Shown: one piece after another, positions 1-7,236 of the stretch
Numbering within the stretch: position 1 is the stretch's first letter
Layout of the letters: each line of letters opens with the position of its first letter
DNA from: Actinomadura hallensis
GTDB taxonomy: Bacteria > Actinomycetota > Actinomycetes > Streptosporangiales > Streptosporangiaceae
DNA length: 64,000 nucleotides
Direction of reading: 5' to 3'
Assembly: GCF_006716765.1 (NCBI RefSeq)
Contig: NZ_VFPO01000001.1
Span: 1,178,001-1,242,000 of the forward strand
Notes under the pieces: generated by a model
What the model saw: only the letters and a program-made list of their open reading frames with translations
What the model was told of the DNA's origin: nothing
Database searches by the model: none
Translations under genes and position numbers: made by a program

Positions 1-202
1 GGGCAACCGCGTCGCGGCGGTGATCCAGCCGTCGGGCGGCGGGCGTCCCTCGCCCGAGGACCTGGACGCGCACTGCCGGCGGCGGCTGTCGGGCTACAAG
101 GTGCCGCGCGTGTACGCGTTCGTGGACGAGATGAAGCGCTCCCCGGCGGGCAAGGCCGACTACCGGTGGGCGAAGCAGGTCGCCCAAGAGGCGGAGGAGT
201 GA
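1..202 (+). CDS. Acyl-CoA synthetase / AMP-dependent ligase, C-terminal fragment
   Basis: The reading frame is open from the window edge to a TGA at 200-202, so only the last 66 or so residues are seen. They match the small C-terminal subdomain of ANL-superfamily adenylating enzymes: a segment like the usual L-x-x-Y-K-V-P-R stretch ('LSGYKVPRVY') followed by a short loop and 'SPAGKADYRWAK', where the lysine in G-K corresponds to the catalytic A10-motif lysine. These enzymes make acyl-CoA from a fatty or other carboxylic acid, ATP and CoA. The start, substrate pocket and substrate are outside the window. A fatty-acid or steroid-acid CoA ligase fits the neighbouring beta-oxidation-type genes, but this is inference. 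Confidence 0.85.
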   Translation, partial: GNRVAAVIQPSGGGRPSPEDLDAHCRRRLSGYKVPRVYAFVDEMKRSPAGKADYRWAKQVAQEAEE

Positions 203-371
203 GAGCGGGAGCGGGATAGAGGTCGGCCCCGAACCTTCGTGGGATTCGGGGCCAGGAGCGGACCTCTGTGGTGGCCCGGACTGCTCGATCGTACGGCCCG
301 GCCGCGGGTACTTTGATCATCTTCGGGTGTCGGCTTCGCCACACGGCCCCCAACCCCCTAGAGTCCCTTGG

Positions 372-390
372 TGCAGAGTTGCTCTCTGCA
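372..390. promoter_or_regulatory. Perfect 7-bp inverted repeat ahead of the MarR gene
   Basis: TGCAGAG and CTCTGCA are separated by 5 bases. The element lies about 33 bases before the proposed GTG start of the MarR gene, where autorepressing MarR proteins commonly bind. No proof of binding can be read from the sequence. Confidence 0.5.
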
Positions 391-422
391 TGAGAATCTC
401 TGGAAACGAGAAGGGTGGGGCG

Positions 423-893
423 GTGGAGTCGTCGGAGCGTGAGCGGATGGTGGCCGAGCTGCAGCAGGCGGTGCGGCGGGACACGATGTTCACGGTCCTG
501 CTGCACCACTCCACCGCGAGCAAGGCCGGCATGAACGTGACCGACGCGCAGTGCGTCAACGCGCTGGCGCTGGACGGTCCCCAGACGCCTGGGCAGCTCG
601 CGCGCCTGATGGGCATCACGACCGGCGGCGCCGTCACCGCCGTGATCGACCGGCTGGAGAAGGCGGGCTACGTCCGGCGCACCCGCGACCCCGACGACCG
701 CCGCCGCGTCATCGTGGAGCTCGTCGAGGAGAACGCCGACCGGTTCTACCGGTACTTCGAGCCGATGAGGCGGACCCTCCGCGAACGGCTGGAGGGCTGC
801 TCCGACGAGCAGTTGGCCTTCCTGCTGGACTGGATGCGCCGCGGCAACGAGGTCATGCCGCAGGTCATCAGGGAGATCAGGAAACTCGCCTGA
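423..893 (+). CDS. MarR-family transcriptional regulator
   Basis: About 156 residues with the MarR winged-helix layout: N-terminal dimerisation helix, HTH 'TPGQLARLMGITTGGAVTAV' (helix 3 then recognition helix), then the wing 'RTRDPDDRRRVIVEL' with the D-x-R-R-R-V signature of the family. I prefer the GTG at 423 because a purine-rich GAAGGGTGGGG lies just upstream. An in-frame ATG at 390 would add 11 residues but would overlap the inverted repeat at 372-390. The ligand is unknown. The gene follows an acyl-CoA ligase, so control of acyl-CoA metabolism is possible but unproven. A strong hairpin follows the stop, so it is probably a single-gene unit. Confidence 0.85.
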   Translation: MESSERERMVAELQQAVRRDTMFTVLLHHSTASKAGMNVTDAQCVNALALDGPQTPGQLARLMGITTGGAVTAVIDRLEKAGYVRRTRDPDDRRRVIVELVEENADRFYRYFEPMRRTLRERLEGCSDEQLAFLLDWMRRGNEVMPQVIREIRKLA

Positions 894-904
894 ACCCGGG
901 CCCC

Positions 905-940
905 TCGGCTCCGGGACAGCCCCCGCGGTCCCGGAGCCGA
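905..940 (+). terminator. Strong hairpin after the MarR gene
   Basis: A 13-bp perfect stem (TCGGCTCCGGGAC against GTCCCGGAGCCGA) with a 10-base loop starts 12 bases after the MarR stop. There is no T-run, as is usual in high-GC actinobacteria. A second hairpin, AGGAACGG at 951-958 with CCGTTCCT at 985-992, follows. Confidence 0.65.
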
Positions 941-1079
941 TCCGGGGCCCAGGAACGGCCGCCGCGGTCCCCCCGGCCGCGCGACCGTTCCTGGAGTCCG
1001 ATCCCCGGGCGCCAGGCGGGTGTCCGGGGGTCAAGGACACCCCTGACCGCTACGCCGCAGGCCACACGGATTTCGGGCA

Positions 1080-1093
1080 GTGACTTACGTCAC
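1080..1093. promoter_or_regulatory. CRP-type operator upstream of the kinase gene
   Basis: GTGA-CTTACG-TCAC is an exact match to the GTGA-N6-TCAC core of cAMP receptor protein sites. It is flanked by A on both sides, so it nearly meets the full 16-base consensus. It lies about 125 bases before the proposed kinase start. Chance occurrence in high-GC DNA is low but not excluded. Confidence 0.5.
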
Positions 1094-1217
1094 ATTGTGG
1101 TATTTCGGACATGCCCGGCCTGCGATCGGGGCCCGCGGTCGCCCCGTTTCCCGTGCGGCGGGGCCGCGCGCAATGAGATCATGCGCGGCATGCACGCACG
1201 ACCGGACGCCCGCTGAC

Positions 1218-2807
1218 GTGGAACCCCTGCGCCCCGAGGACCCCGCGGAGATCGGCGGATACCCCGTGGTCGCCCGCATCGGCGCGGGCGGCATGGGCCA
1301 GGTGTACCTGGGCCTGACCGCCGGCGGCAGGCACGTCGCGCTCAAGGTCGTCCGCGCGGACTTCGACGGCCCGCAGGCGCTCGCCCGGTTCCGCCGCGAG
1401 GTCGCCACGGTCGAGCGCGTGCGCAGCCGGTTCGCCGCCGCGATGGTCGGCGCCGGGCTGGACGAGCCGCCGTACTGGCTGGCGACCGAGTACGTCCCGG
1501 GCCCGACGCTCCGCCAGGCCGTCGCCGAGCACGGGCCGCTCCCGCCGGACACCTGCATCCGGCTGCTCGCCGCCCTGGCCCAGGGGCTGCTGGAGATCCA
1601 CGGGCAGGGCGTCCAGCACCGCGACCTCAAGCCCGGCAACGTGATCCTCGCGCCGGACGGGCCCCGGCTGATCGACTTCGGCATCGCCCGCGGCGAGGGC
1701 CAGACGCAGATCACCCGCACCGGCGCGTGGAACGGCACCCCGGGCTACGTCGCGCCCGAGGTCGTCCGCGACCAGGAGCCCGTCCCCGCCTCGGACGTGT
1801 TCTCCCTCGCCGGGACCATCGCCTACGCCGCCACGGGACGCCCGCCGTTCGGCGGCGGCCGCATCGAGGCCATCATCCACCGCACGCTCGACGGCGAGAT
1901 CGACCTCGACGGCGCCGACCCGCGCGTCGCCGACCTCGTCCGGCTCTGCGCCGCGAAGGACCCCGCCTCCCGCGTGCGGCCGGAACGGCTGATCGAGATG
2001 ACCGCCTCCCCGGTCGCCCTCGCCGCCGACCCCGTCTACCGGCGGCTCGTCGGGGCGCCCCCGCCCGTCCCCGCGAGCCTCCCGGACGCCGTCGCGTCCG
2101 GCCTCGTCCCTCCCGGGCGGCTCAAGGCGGGCGGGCGCCGGCCGAACATCCGGGCCCGCGAGGCGGTCGCCGCGCTGCTCGCCGTCGCGGTCCTCCTCAT
2201 CGTGCTCGTCGCCCGGTCGCTGACGGACGGGCAGGACGGGTCCGAGCAGGGAGGCGCCCAGGCCGCCCGGACGGGACCCGCGAACGGCGGCGCCGCCAAC
2301 GCGACCGGAGAACCGCCGGCGGGCCGCTCTCCCGGCCCCGGCGGCCGCCCGCCCGACGAGATCCTGGTGAAGCAGCCGACCGCCGACTTCCGTAGCATGG
2401 AGTTCTCCCAGAGCGACCTCACCTGCCTGCCGGCGGTCCGCCCGGAGGACGACGCCCTCTCCGGCCAGCTGCAGGTCTCCGCGCCGCGCCGCCCGCACAC
2501 CGGGCAGGACGTCGAGTTCGGCATGCGGTTCAAGTACGAGGAGCCGTCCGGCTACTATGTCGCCGCCCAAGTCCGCCCGCCGGGCCCGCACGGCAGCGCC
2601 GGGCCCGGCTGGGTCCACAGCCGCCCGCGGCTGTACCCGGGCGACGCCGGGCTGACGTTCACCTTCCCCGACGACTTCACATGGGACGGATCAGGCGCCG
2701 GAGGCGACACCGCCCTGCGGCCGGGCGTGTGGACGGTCGTCTGGCTGCACGTCCACCCCAACGGCGACGCCTACTACATCGGCTGCGACGGCTTCACGGT
2801 CGCCTGA
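1218..2807 (+). CDS. Membrane-anchored Ser/Thr protein kinase (PknB type)
   Basis: 529 residues from the GTG at 1218, chosen because the N-terminus 'EPLRPEDPAEIGGY' is the usual lead-in to actinobacterial kinases. An in-frame ATG at 1173 is the alternative, and neither has a clear Shine-Dalgarno. Glycine loop G-A-G-G-M-G at residues 22-27, Lys43, catalytic H-R-D-L-K-P with Asp136, and D-F-G at Asp153 are all present, so the kinase should be active. A Pro/Ala-rich linker leads to one membrane helix near residues 316-334. The roughly 190-residue outer part ends in a compact all-beta-looking domain with two Cys (in 'DLTCLP' and 'YIGCDGF') that may pair. Its ligand is unknown. It stands alone, convergent with the thiolase gene. 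Confidence 0.88.
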   Translation: MEPLRPEDPAEIGGYPVVARIGAGGMGQVYLGLTAGGRHVALKVVRADFDGPQALARFRREVATVERVRSRFAAAMVGAGLDEPPYWLATEYVPGPTLRQAVAEHGPLPPDTCIRLLAALAQGLLEIHGQGVQHRDLKPGNVILAPDGPRLIDFGIARGEGQTQITRTGAWNGTPGYVAPEVVRDQEPVPASDVFSLAGTIAYAATGRPPFGGGRIEAIIHRTLDGEIDLDGADPRVADLVRLCAAKDPASRVRPERLIEMTASPVALAADPVYRRLVGAPPPVPASLPDAVASGLVPPGRLKAGGRRPNIRAREAVAALLAVAVLLIVLVARSLTDGQDGSEQGGAQAARTGPANGGAANATGEPPAGRSPGPGGRPPDEILVKQPTADFRSMEFSQSDLTCLPAVRPEDDALSGQLQVSAPRRPHTGQDVEFGMRFKYEEPSGYYVAAQVRPPGPHGSAGPGWVHSRPRLYPGDAGLTFTFPDDFTWDGSGAGGDTALRPGVWTVVWLHVHPNGDAYYIGCDGFTVA

Positions 2808-2819
2808 CCCGCGCCCGCG

Positions 2820-4010
2820 TCAGCGGACGGCGATCACCGCCGAGCCGTGACCGAAAAGGCCCTGGTTAACCGCGATGCCCGCGCGCGCGTCCTCCACCTG
2901 GCGGCCCTCCGCCTGGCCCCGCAGCTGCCACGTCAGCTCGCACACCTGCGCGATCGCCTGCGCCGGGATGGCCTCCCCGAAGCACGCCAGCCCGCCGCTC
3001 GGGTTCACCGGGATGCGGCCGCCCAGCGCCGTGGCGCCGGACCGCAGCAGCTCCTCCGCGCCGCCCGGCTCGCACAGGCCGATGTCCTCGTACCAGTCCA
3101 GCTCGAGGGCCGTGGACAGGTCGTACACCTCGGCGAGCGACAGGTCCTCCGGCCCGATCCCCGCCTCCTCGTACGCGGCGTCCGCGATCGCGGACCGGAA
3201 CGGGCGCTCCGGCTCGGGCACCGTCATCGCCGAATCCGTCGCGAAGTCCGGCAGATCCAGCACCGTCTTCGGGAACGTCGGCGTCACCGTGGACAACCCC
3301 GTGATGCGCACGGGATCGGCCGCACCGTGCCGCCGCGCGAACTCCGTCGACGTCAGCACGATCGCGGCGCCGCCGTCGCTGGTGGCGCAGATGTCCAGCA
3401 GCCGCAGCGGATCGGCGACCACGGCGGACTCCCGGACGTCCTCCAGCGTCACCTCCTTGCGGTACCGGGCGTACGGGTTCGCCAGCCCGTGCCGGGCGTT
3501 CTTCACCTTCACCGCGGCGAAATCGTCCAGCGTCGCCCCGTGCACCGCCATCCGGCGCCGCGCGTACAGCGCGAAATAGATCGGGTTCGTCGCGCCGAGC
3601 AGCCGGAACCGCAGCCAGTCCGGGTCGTCCGGCCGGTCGCCGCCCACCGGCTTGAAGAAGCCCTTCGGCGCGGCGTCCGCGCCCACGACCAGCGCCACGT
3701 CGCACAGCCCCGCGAGGATCCGCGACCGCGCGTTGTCGATCGCCTGCGCCCCCGACGCGCACGCGGCGTACGAACTCGACACCCGCGCGCCCGACCAGCC
3801 CAGCGCCTGCGCGAACGTCGCACCGGCGATGAACCCCGGATACCCGTTGCGGATCGTGTCGGCGCCCGCCACGTACTGCACGTCCGACCACGCGAGCCCC
3901 GCGTCGGCCAGCGCCGCCCGCGCCGCCGCCAACCCGTACTCGACGAAATTCCGCCCCCACTTGCCCCACGGGTGCATCCCCGCACCCAGCACGGCGACGT
4001 CTCTATCCAA
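2820..4010 (-). CDS. Thiolase-superfamily lipid-transfer-type protein (Ltp2/SCP-x-like)
   Basis: 396 residues of thiolase fold. The nucleophile-type cysteine is present in 'YAACASG' (Cys84). The usual C-terminal G-H-P histidine motif is replaced by G-E-A around Glu346, after the family landmark N-P-S-G-G. The second catalytic cysteine near the C-terminus is also missing, since the sequence reads 'NQGLFGHGSA'. Such changes are typical of SCP-x/Ltp relatives that are not ordinary thiolases. In steroid degraders Ltp2 acts as a side-chain retro-aldolase with a DUF35 partner. Here a DUF35 gene lies 81 bases upstream on the same strand, supporting a two-protein complex. Whether the reaction is thiolysis, retro-aldol cleavage or something else is unresolved. 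Confidence 0.82.
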   Translation of the reverse strand: MDRDVAVLGAGMHPWGKWGRNFVEYGLAAARAALADAGLAWSDVQYVAGADTIRNGYPGFIAGATFAQALGWSGARVSSSYAACASGAQAIDNARSRILAGLCDVALVVGADAAPKGFFKPVGGDRPDDPDWLRFRLLGATNPIYFALYARRRMAVHGATLDDFAAVKVKNARHGLANPYARYRKEVTLEDVRESAVVADPLRLLDICATSDGGAAIVLTSTEFARRHGAADPVRITGLSTVTPTFPKTVLDLPDFATDSAMTVPEPERPFRSAIADAAYEEAGIGPEDLSLAEVYDLSTALELDWYEDIGLCEPGGAEELLRSGATALGGRIPVNPSGGLACFGEAIPAQAIAQVCELTWQLRGQAEGRQVEDARAGIAVNQGLFGHGSAVIAVR

Positions 4011-4012
4011 TT

Positions 4013-4078
4013 GCTCGCTCCGCTCGCTGCGCGCGGCCGCTTCGTGCGGCCGGTTCCCTCGTCACGTGCTCGCTCCGC
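4013..4078. repeat. GCGAGCGGAGCGAGC-type short repeat between DUF35 and thiolase genes
   Basis: The gap between the two minus-strand genes holds GCTCGCTCCGCTCGC plus a nearby GCTCGCTCCGCC and an internal CGGCCGC/GCGGCCG pairing around the word TTCGTG. Similar GAGCG-(A/G)AGCG words recur at 35710-35780 and 60185-60360, which suggests a dispersed repeat family. Confidence 0.45.
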
Positions 4079-4091
4079 CGCCGCGCGGGGG

Positions 4092-4541
4092 TCATGGGAC
4101 GGGCCTCCACATCCAGACGGTGTACTCGGCCTCGTCGTCCTCGTAGAGTGTGCCCTCCGTCAGTTCGACCTCCATGCCCACGGCGAGGTCGTCGACGGTG
4201 TGGCCGGGGGCCACCTGGCCGAGGACGACCATGCGCTCGGCCTCGAGCTCGACGGCCGCGACGGCGTAGGGCACGAACGGGTCGGGGGAGACGTACGGGG
4301 GCGGCGGCTGGTAGCGGGAGTCGGCGTAGGACCAGATGCGACCGCGCCCGGAGAAGGTGTAGGGCTCCAGCTCCGAGCCGTCCTTCGGTCCGGTGCAGGC
4401 GGGGTTGCGGCAGGCGAGCTCGTTGCGCGGGAAATACGGTGTTCCGCAGGACGCGCAGCGGGTGCCCAGCAGCCTGACGGCGCCGTCCTCGGACGTGAAC
4501 CATCCCTCGACGGCCGGGCGGCGCTCCTTGGTCGTGGTCAC
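4092..4541 (-). CDS. DUF35 (rubredoxin-like Zn ribbon + OB-fold) acyl-CoA-associated protein
   Basis: 149 residues. The N-terminal zinc ribbon has C-A-S-C-G and C-R-N-P-A-C pairs, giving four cysteines, followed by an OB-fold beta barrel ending 'YTVWMW'. DUF35 proteins pair with thiolase-like or hydratase-like proteins in lipid and steroid side-chain breakdown, where the OB fold binds CoA. The GTG at 4541 is preceded by GGGAGGAG at good spacing, which decides the start over an upstream ATG at 4580. It is the first gene of the pair with the thiolase-like protein and diverges from the SDR/LLM pair across a 187-base control region. Confidence 0.85.
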   Translation of the reverse strand: MTTTKERRPAVEGWFTSEDGAVRLLGTRCASCGTPYFPRNELACRNPACTGPKDGSELEPYTFSGRGRIWSYADSRYQPPPPYVSPDPFVPYAVAAVELEAERMVVLGQVAPGHTVDDLAVGMEVELTEGTLYEDDEAEYTVWMWRPVP

Positions 4542-4575
4542 GCGGCTCCTCCCTCTTCCGGTACCGGCGCAGCGT

Positions 4576-4593
4576 AACAAGCAAATGATCGTT
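4576..4593. promoter_or_regulatory. Imperfect palindrome, TetR-type operator candidate
   Basis: AACAAGCAAATGATCGTT reads AAC...GTT with 6 of 9 base pairs matching, 35 bases before the DUF35 start. Its shape is like TetR-family sites in front of acyl-CoA genes. No regulator gene sits next to it, so assignment is open. Confidence 0.35.
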
Positions 4594-4641
4594 AGATCGG
4601 CCGCCGTCCGGTGAGCGGGACGGAGCCCGGGGGGTCAGGTA

Positions 4642-4655
4642 ACTGACTCGTCAGT
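4642..4655. promoter_or_regulatory. Perfect inverted repeat in the SDR promoter
   Basis: ACTGAC-TC-GTCAGT lies just upstream of TACAGT (4664-4669), a plausible -10 box about 60 bases before the SDR start. A bound repressor would block the promoter. The shape suits a TetR-family protein. Confidence 0.5.
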
Positions 4656-4728
4656 CACTTGGATACAGTGAGCCGAGTCTGATTCTGCTCAGGCTGCCCA
4701 CAAGGTGCGGACACGTAGGAGAGTGCGG

Positions 4729-5496
4729 ATGCGGACAGGACTTGAGGGGAAGACGGCCGTGGTGACCGGCGCGTCCCGCGGCATCGGGAAGGCGATCGCC
4801 TTCGCGCTCGCCGCGGAGGGCGCCAACGTGGTCCTCTCCTCGCGCAAGCAGGAGTCGCTGGACGAGGTCGCCAAGGAGCTCAGGGAGGCGCACCCCGGTG
4901 CGGGCGTCCTCCCCAAGGCCGCGCACGTGGGCGACGCCGAGTCGGCCGCCGCGTGCATGGACGCCGCCGTCGCCGAGTTCGGCGGCATCGACATCCTGGT
5001 CAACAACGCCGGCACCAACCCCTACTACGGGCCGATGGCCGACATCGAGCCCGCGGCCGCGGCCAAGACCGTCGAGGTCAACCAGTTCGCCGTCGTGCAG
5101 TGGACGAAGCTCGCACTGGAGGCGTCCATGGCCGAGCGCGGCGGCGCCATCGTCAACATCGCGTCCATCGGCGGGATGACCACCGAGCACGGCATCGGCT
5201 ACTACAACGCCACCAAGGCCGCCGTCATCCACCTCACCCGCCAGTTCGCGATGGAGCTGGCGCCGAAGGTCCGGGTGAACTGCATCGCCCCGGGCCTGGT
5301 CAAGACCCACCTCGCCCGCGCGCTCTGGGAGCCCAACGAGGCCGAGATCAGCAAGCGCATGCCGCTCGGCAGGCTCGGAGAGCCCGAGGACATCGCCAGC
5401 GCGGCGGTGTTCCTCGCCGGCGACACCTCGTCCTGGATGACGGGGCAGACCCTCGTCGTGGACGGCGGCTCGACCATCCGCGCCTCGATCGCCTGA
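4729..5496 (+). CDS. Short-chain dehydrogenase/reductase (FabG-like)
   Basis: 255 residues of classical SDR. NAD(P)-binding T-G-A-S-R-G-I-G is at residues 13-20, N-N-A-G near residue 92, and the catalytic set is Ser146, Tyr159 and Lys163 (Y-N-A-T-K). The C-terminal 'MTGQTLVVDGGS' is the usual tetramer and cofactor-lid segment. The start at 4729 follows GTAGGAGAG. An in-frame ATG at 4705 is less well placed. It reduces or oxidises a hydroxy/keto group, probably on an acyl-CoA or steroid-like substrate given the DUF35/thiolase pair upstream. The LLM gene begins 10 bases downstream with its own ribosome site, so the two form an operon. Confidence 0.88.
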   Translation: MRTGLEGKTAVVTGASRGIGKAIAFALAAEGANVVLSSRKQESLDEVAKELREAHPGAGVLPKAAHVGDAESAAACMDAAVAEFGGIDILVNNAGTNPYYGPMADIEPAAAAKTVEVNQFAVVQWTKLALEASMAERGGAIVNIASIGGMTTEHGIGYYNATKAAVIHLTRQFAMELAPKVRVNCIAPGLVKTHLARALWEPNEAEISKRMPLGRLGEPEDIASAAVFLAGDTSSWMTGQTLVVDGGSTIRASIA

Positions 5497-5506
5497 GGAG
5501 ACGGCA

Positions 5507-6466
5507 ATGTCACGCTGGGGAATGACGATTCCGATGACCGGGCTCGCGCTGGACGAGCACCGCGAGATCGTCGCGGAGCTGTCCGGGCTAGGCTACACCG
5601 ACGCCTGGTCCGCCGAGACCAACGGCACCGACGCGTTCACCCCGCTCGCGCTCGCCTCGCAGTGGGACCCGGGCCTGCGTCTCGGGCCCGCGATCGTGCC
5701 GGTCTACACCCGCGGCCCCGCGCTGCTGGCGCAGCAGGCCGCGACGCTCGCGAACCTGGCGCCCGGACGGTTCGTGATGGGCATCGGCACCTCGTCCGAA
5801 ACGATCGTGCAGCGCTGGAACGGCATCCCGTTCGAGGAGCCCTACAAGCGCGTCCGCGACACGCTGCGCTTCCTCCGCAAGGCCCTCTCCGGGGAGAAGG
5901 TCACCGAGGAGTACGACACCTTCGCGGTCAAGGGCTTCCGGCTGGACAACGCGCCGGCGACGCCGCCGCCCATCGTCCTCGCGGCGCTGCGGCCCGGGAT
6001 GCTGCGGCTCGCCGCCCGCGAGGCCGACGGCGCGATCACCAACTGGCTCGCGCCCAAGGACGTCCGGACGGTCCGGGGCGTGATCGGCGAGGACCTGGAG
6101 CTGATCGCGCGGCTGTTCGTCTGCCCCACCGACGACGCCGAGGAGGCCCGCAGGATCGGCCGCTGGATGATCGCCGCGTACATGACCGTCCCGGTCTACC
6201 GGGCGTTCCACGAGTGGCTCGGCCGCGGTGAGGCGCTGCGCCCGATGAACGAGGCGTGGGCGGCCGGCGACCGCAAGAAGGCCCTGGAGGTCATCCCGGA
6301 CGAGGTCGTCGACGACCTGATCGTGCACGGTTCGCCGGAGCGGTGCCGGGCCCGCGTCCGCGAGTACGTCGACAGCGGCCTGACCACGCCGGTGCTGGCG
6401 GTCGTCCCCGGCGGGGGACTGTCCCCGGCGGAGGCGGTCCGGGCCCTCGCGCCGAGCGCCGGCTGA
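5507..6466 (+). CDS. LLM-class (F420-dependent type) oxidoreductase
   Basis: 319 residues with the bacterial-luciferase-like TIM barrel: 'GYTDAWSAE' early, then 'APGRFVMGIGTSSETIVQRWNG', the characteristic LLM signature, and 'RDTLRFLRKALSG' after it. The TGAGGAGACGGCA upstream supports the ATG at 5507. Actinobacterial members usually take hydride from coenzyme F420; FMN cannot be ruled out from sequence. It lies in an operon with the SDR gene, so the two likely act on the same compound in successive redox steps. The substrate is unknown. Confidence 0.85.
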   Translation: MSRWGMTIPMTGLALDEHREIVAELSGLGYTDAWSAETNGTDAFTPLALASQWDPGLRLGPAIVPVYTRGPALLAQQAATLANLAPGRFVMGIGTSSETIVQRWNGIPFEEPYKRVRDTLRFLRKALSGEKVTEEYDTFAVKGFRLDNAPATPPPIVLAALRPGMLRLAAREADGAITNWLAPKDVRTVRGVIGEDLELIARLFVCPTDDAEEARRIGRWMIAAYMTVPVYRAFHEWLGRGEALRPMNEAWAAGDRKKALEVIPDEVVDDLIVHGSPERCRARVREYVDSGLTTPVLAVVPGGGLSPAEAVRALAPSAG

Positions 6467-6617
6467 CGTCCGGGAGGCCGCCGGCCGGCGCTCCGGCGCC
6501 GGCCGGCGGTGCTCGCGGGGCGGAACCGCGCGGTCACCGGCGGATGTTTACCGCCGGGAGGATCGGGGAGGGTGGGGCAGATCCGATCCGAAAGAGAAAA
6601 GACGTGAGGAGCTGATC

Positions 6618-6917
6618 GTGCTCACGCTGACCAGCGGTGCCGTCCAGGTCATCCGTACGGTGACCGCGAACCCGGAGCTTCCGCCGGACACCGGCATCCG
6701 CATCGAGTCCGGGCTCGACGGCTCGGACGCCCTGCGGCTGTCGGTCGCCCCGGCCCCCGAGGCGGGCGACCAGATCGTCGAGGAGCAGGGCGCGAAGGTG
6801 TACCTGGAGGCCGCCGTCGCCGAGCTGCTGGACGACAAGACACTGGACGCGCAGGTCGACTCACAGGGCGACGTGGCGTTCACCATCGCCGAGGGCCCCG
6901 GAGGCATCCCGACCTAG
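6618..6917 (+). CDS. HesB/IscA-like protein lacking cysteines
   Basis: 99 residues starting at a GTG after GAGGAGCTGATC. The fold is that of A-type Fe-S carriers ('MLTLTSGAVQVIRTV' at the start and a 'GAKVYLEAAVAELLDD' segment). There is no cysteine anywhere in the protein, so the three cluster-binding cysteines of true IscA are gone. Cysteine-free HesB-like proteins occur widely in actinobacteria, and their function is not established. It is a single gene ending at a strong hairpin. Confidence 0.78.
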   Translation: MLTLTSGAVQVIRTVTANPELPPDTGIRIESGLDGSDALRLSVAPAPEAGDQIVEEQGAKVYLEAAVAELLDDKTLDAQVDSQGDVAFTIAEGPGGIPT

Positions 6918-6930
6918 ACCTGAGATTCTC

Positions 6931-6966
6931 GGAGCCGGGACGCCGACCACGTCGGCGCCCCGGCTC
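6931..6966. terminator. Bidirectional terminator hairpin
   Basis: GGAGCCGGG-A-CGCCGAC and GTCGGCG-C-CCCGGCTC pair around a CAC loop, followed by TCCTCTTGTCC. It lies between the convergent HesB-like gene and the minus-strand membrane protein gene. Confidence 0.75.
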
Positions 6967-7008
6967 TCCTCTTGTCCGGTCGCCTTCCGGATCCCGCGGC
7001 GGCGGGCG

Positions 7009-7236
7009 TCAGCTCATCGCCGACACCACCGCGGCGACCGCGAACACGAAGGCCGCGGTGGTGAGGATCATGAAGCCGCCGATCACCGCGCAGGCGAGGC
7101 CGCGCGGCTGGTCGCGCCAGTTCGCGATGCGGTCGCGGACCTGCCGGTCCAGTTCCGCGCGGGACGGCCGTCCCGCGTCCGGGGGGTCGGGCGAATGCGG
7201 GGTCGTCACGGTCGCCCAGTCTTCCAGATCGTTCAT
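7009..7236 (-). CDS. Small single-pass membrane protein
   Basis: 75 residues. A charged N-terminal half (HSPDPPDAGRPSRAELDRQV) precedes one membrane helix, roughly residues 47-73, 'LACAVIGGFMILTTAAFVFA' and on. The ATG overlaps the stop of the upstream gene as ATGA, so it is translationally coupled and is the third gene of the KstR-type operon. I do not recognise a family. Its job may be to tether or regulate the two upstream proteins. Confidence 0.7.
   Translation of the reverse strand: MNDLEDWATVTTPHSPDPPDAGRPSRAELDRQVRDRIANWRDQPRGLACAVIGGFMILTTAAFVFAVAAVVSAMS

Larger units (their letters stand above)
894..1217. other. Intergenic region between MarR and kinase genes
   Basis: This 324-base gap holds the two hairpins described at 905-992 and, towards the kinase, a CRP-type palindrome at 1080-1093. 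I see no further gene. Confidence 0.6.

Noticed and set aside
1179..2618. 479-codon minus-strand frame over the first kinase
   Set aside because: Shadow of the kinase gene, which has complete catalytic motifs.
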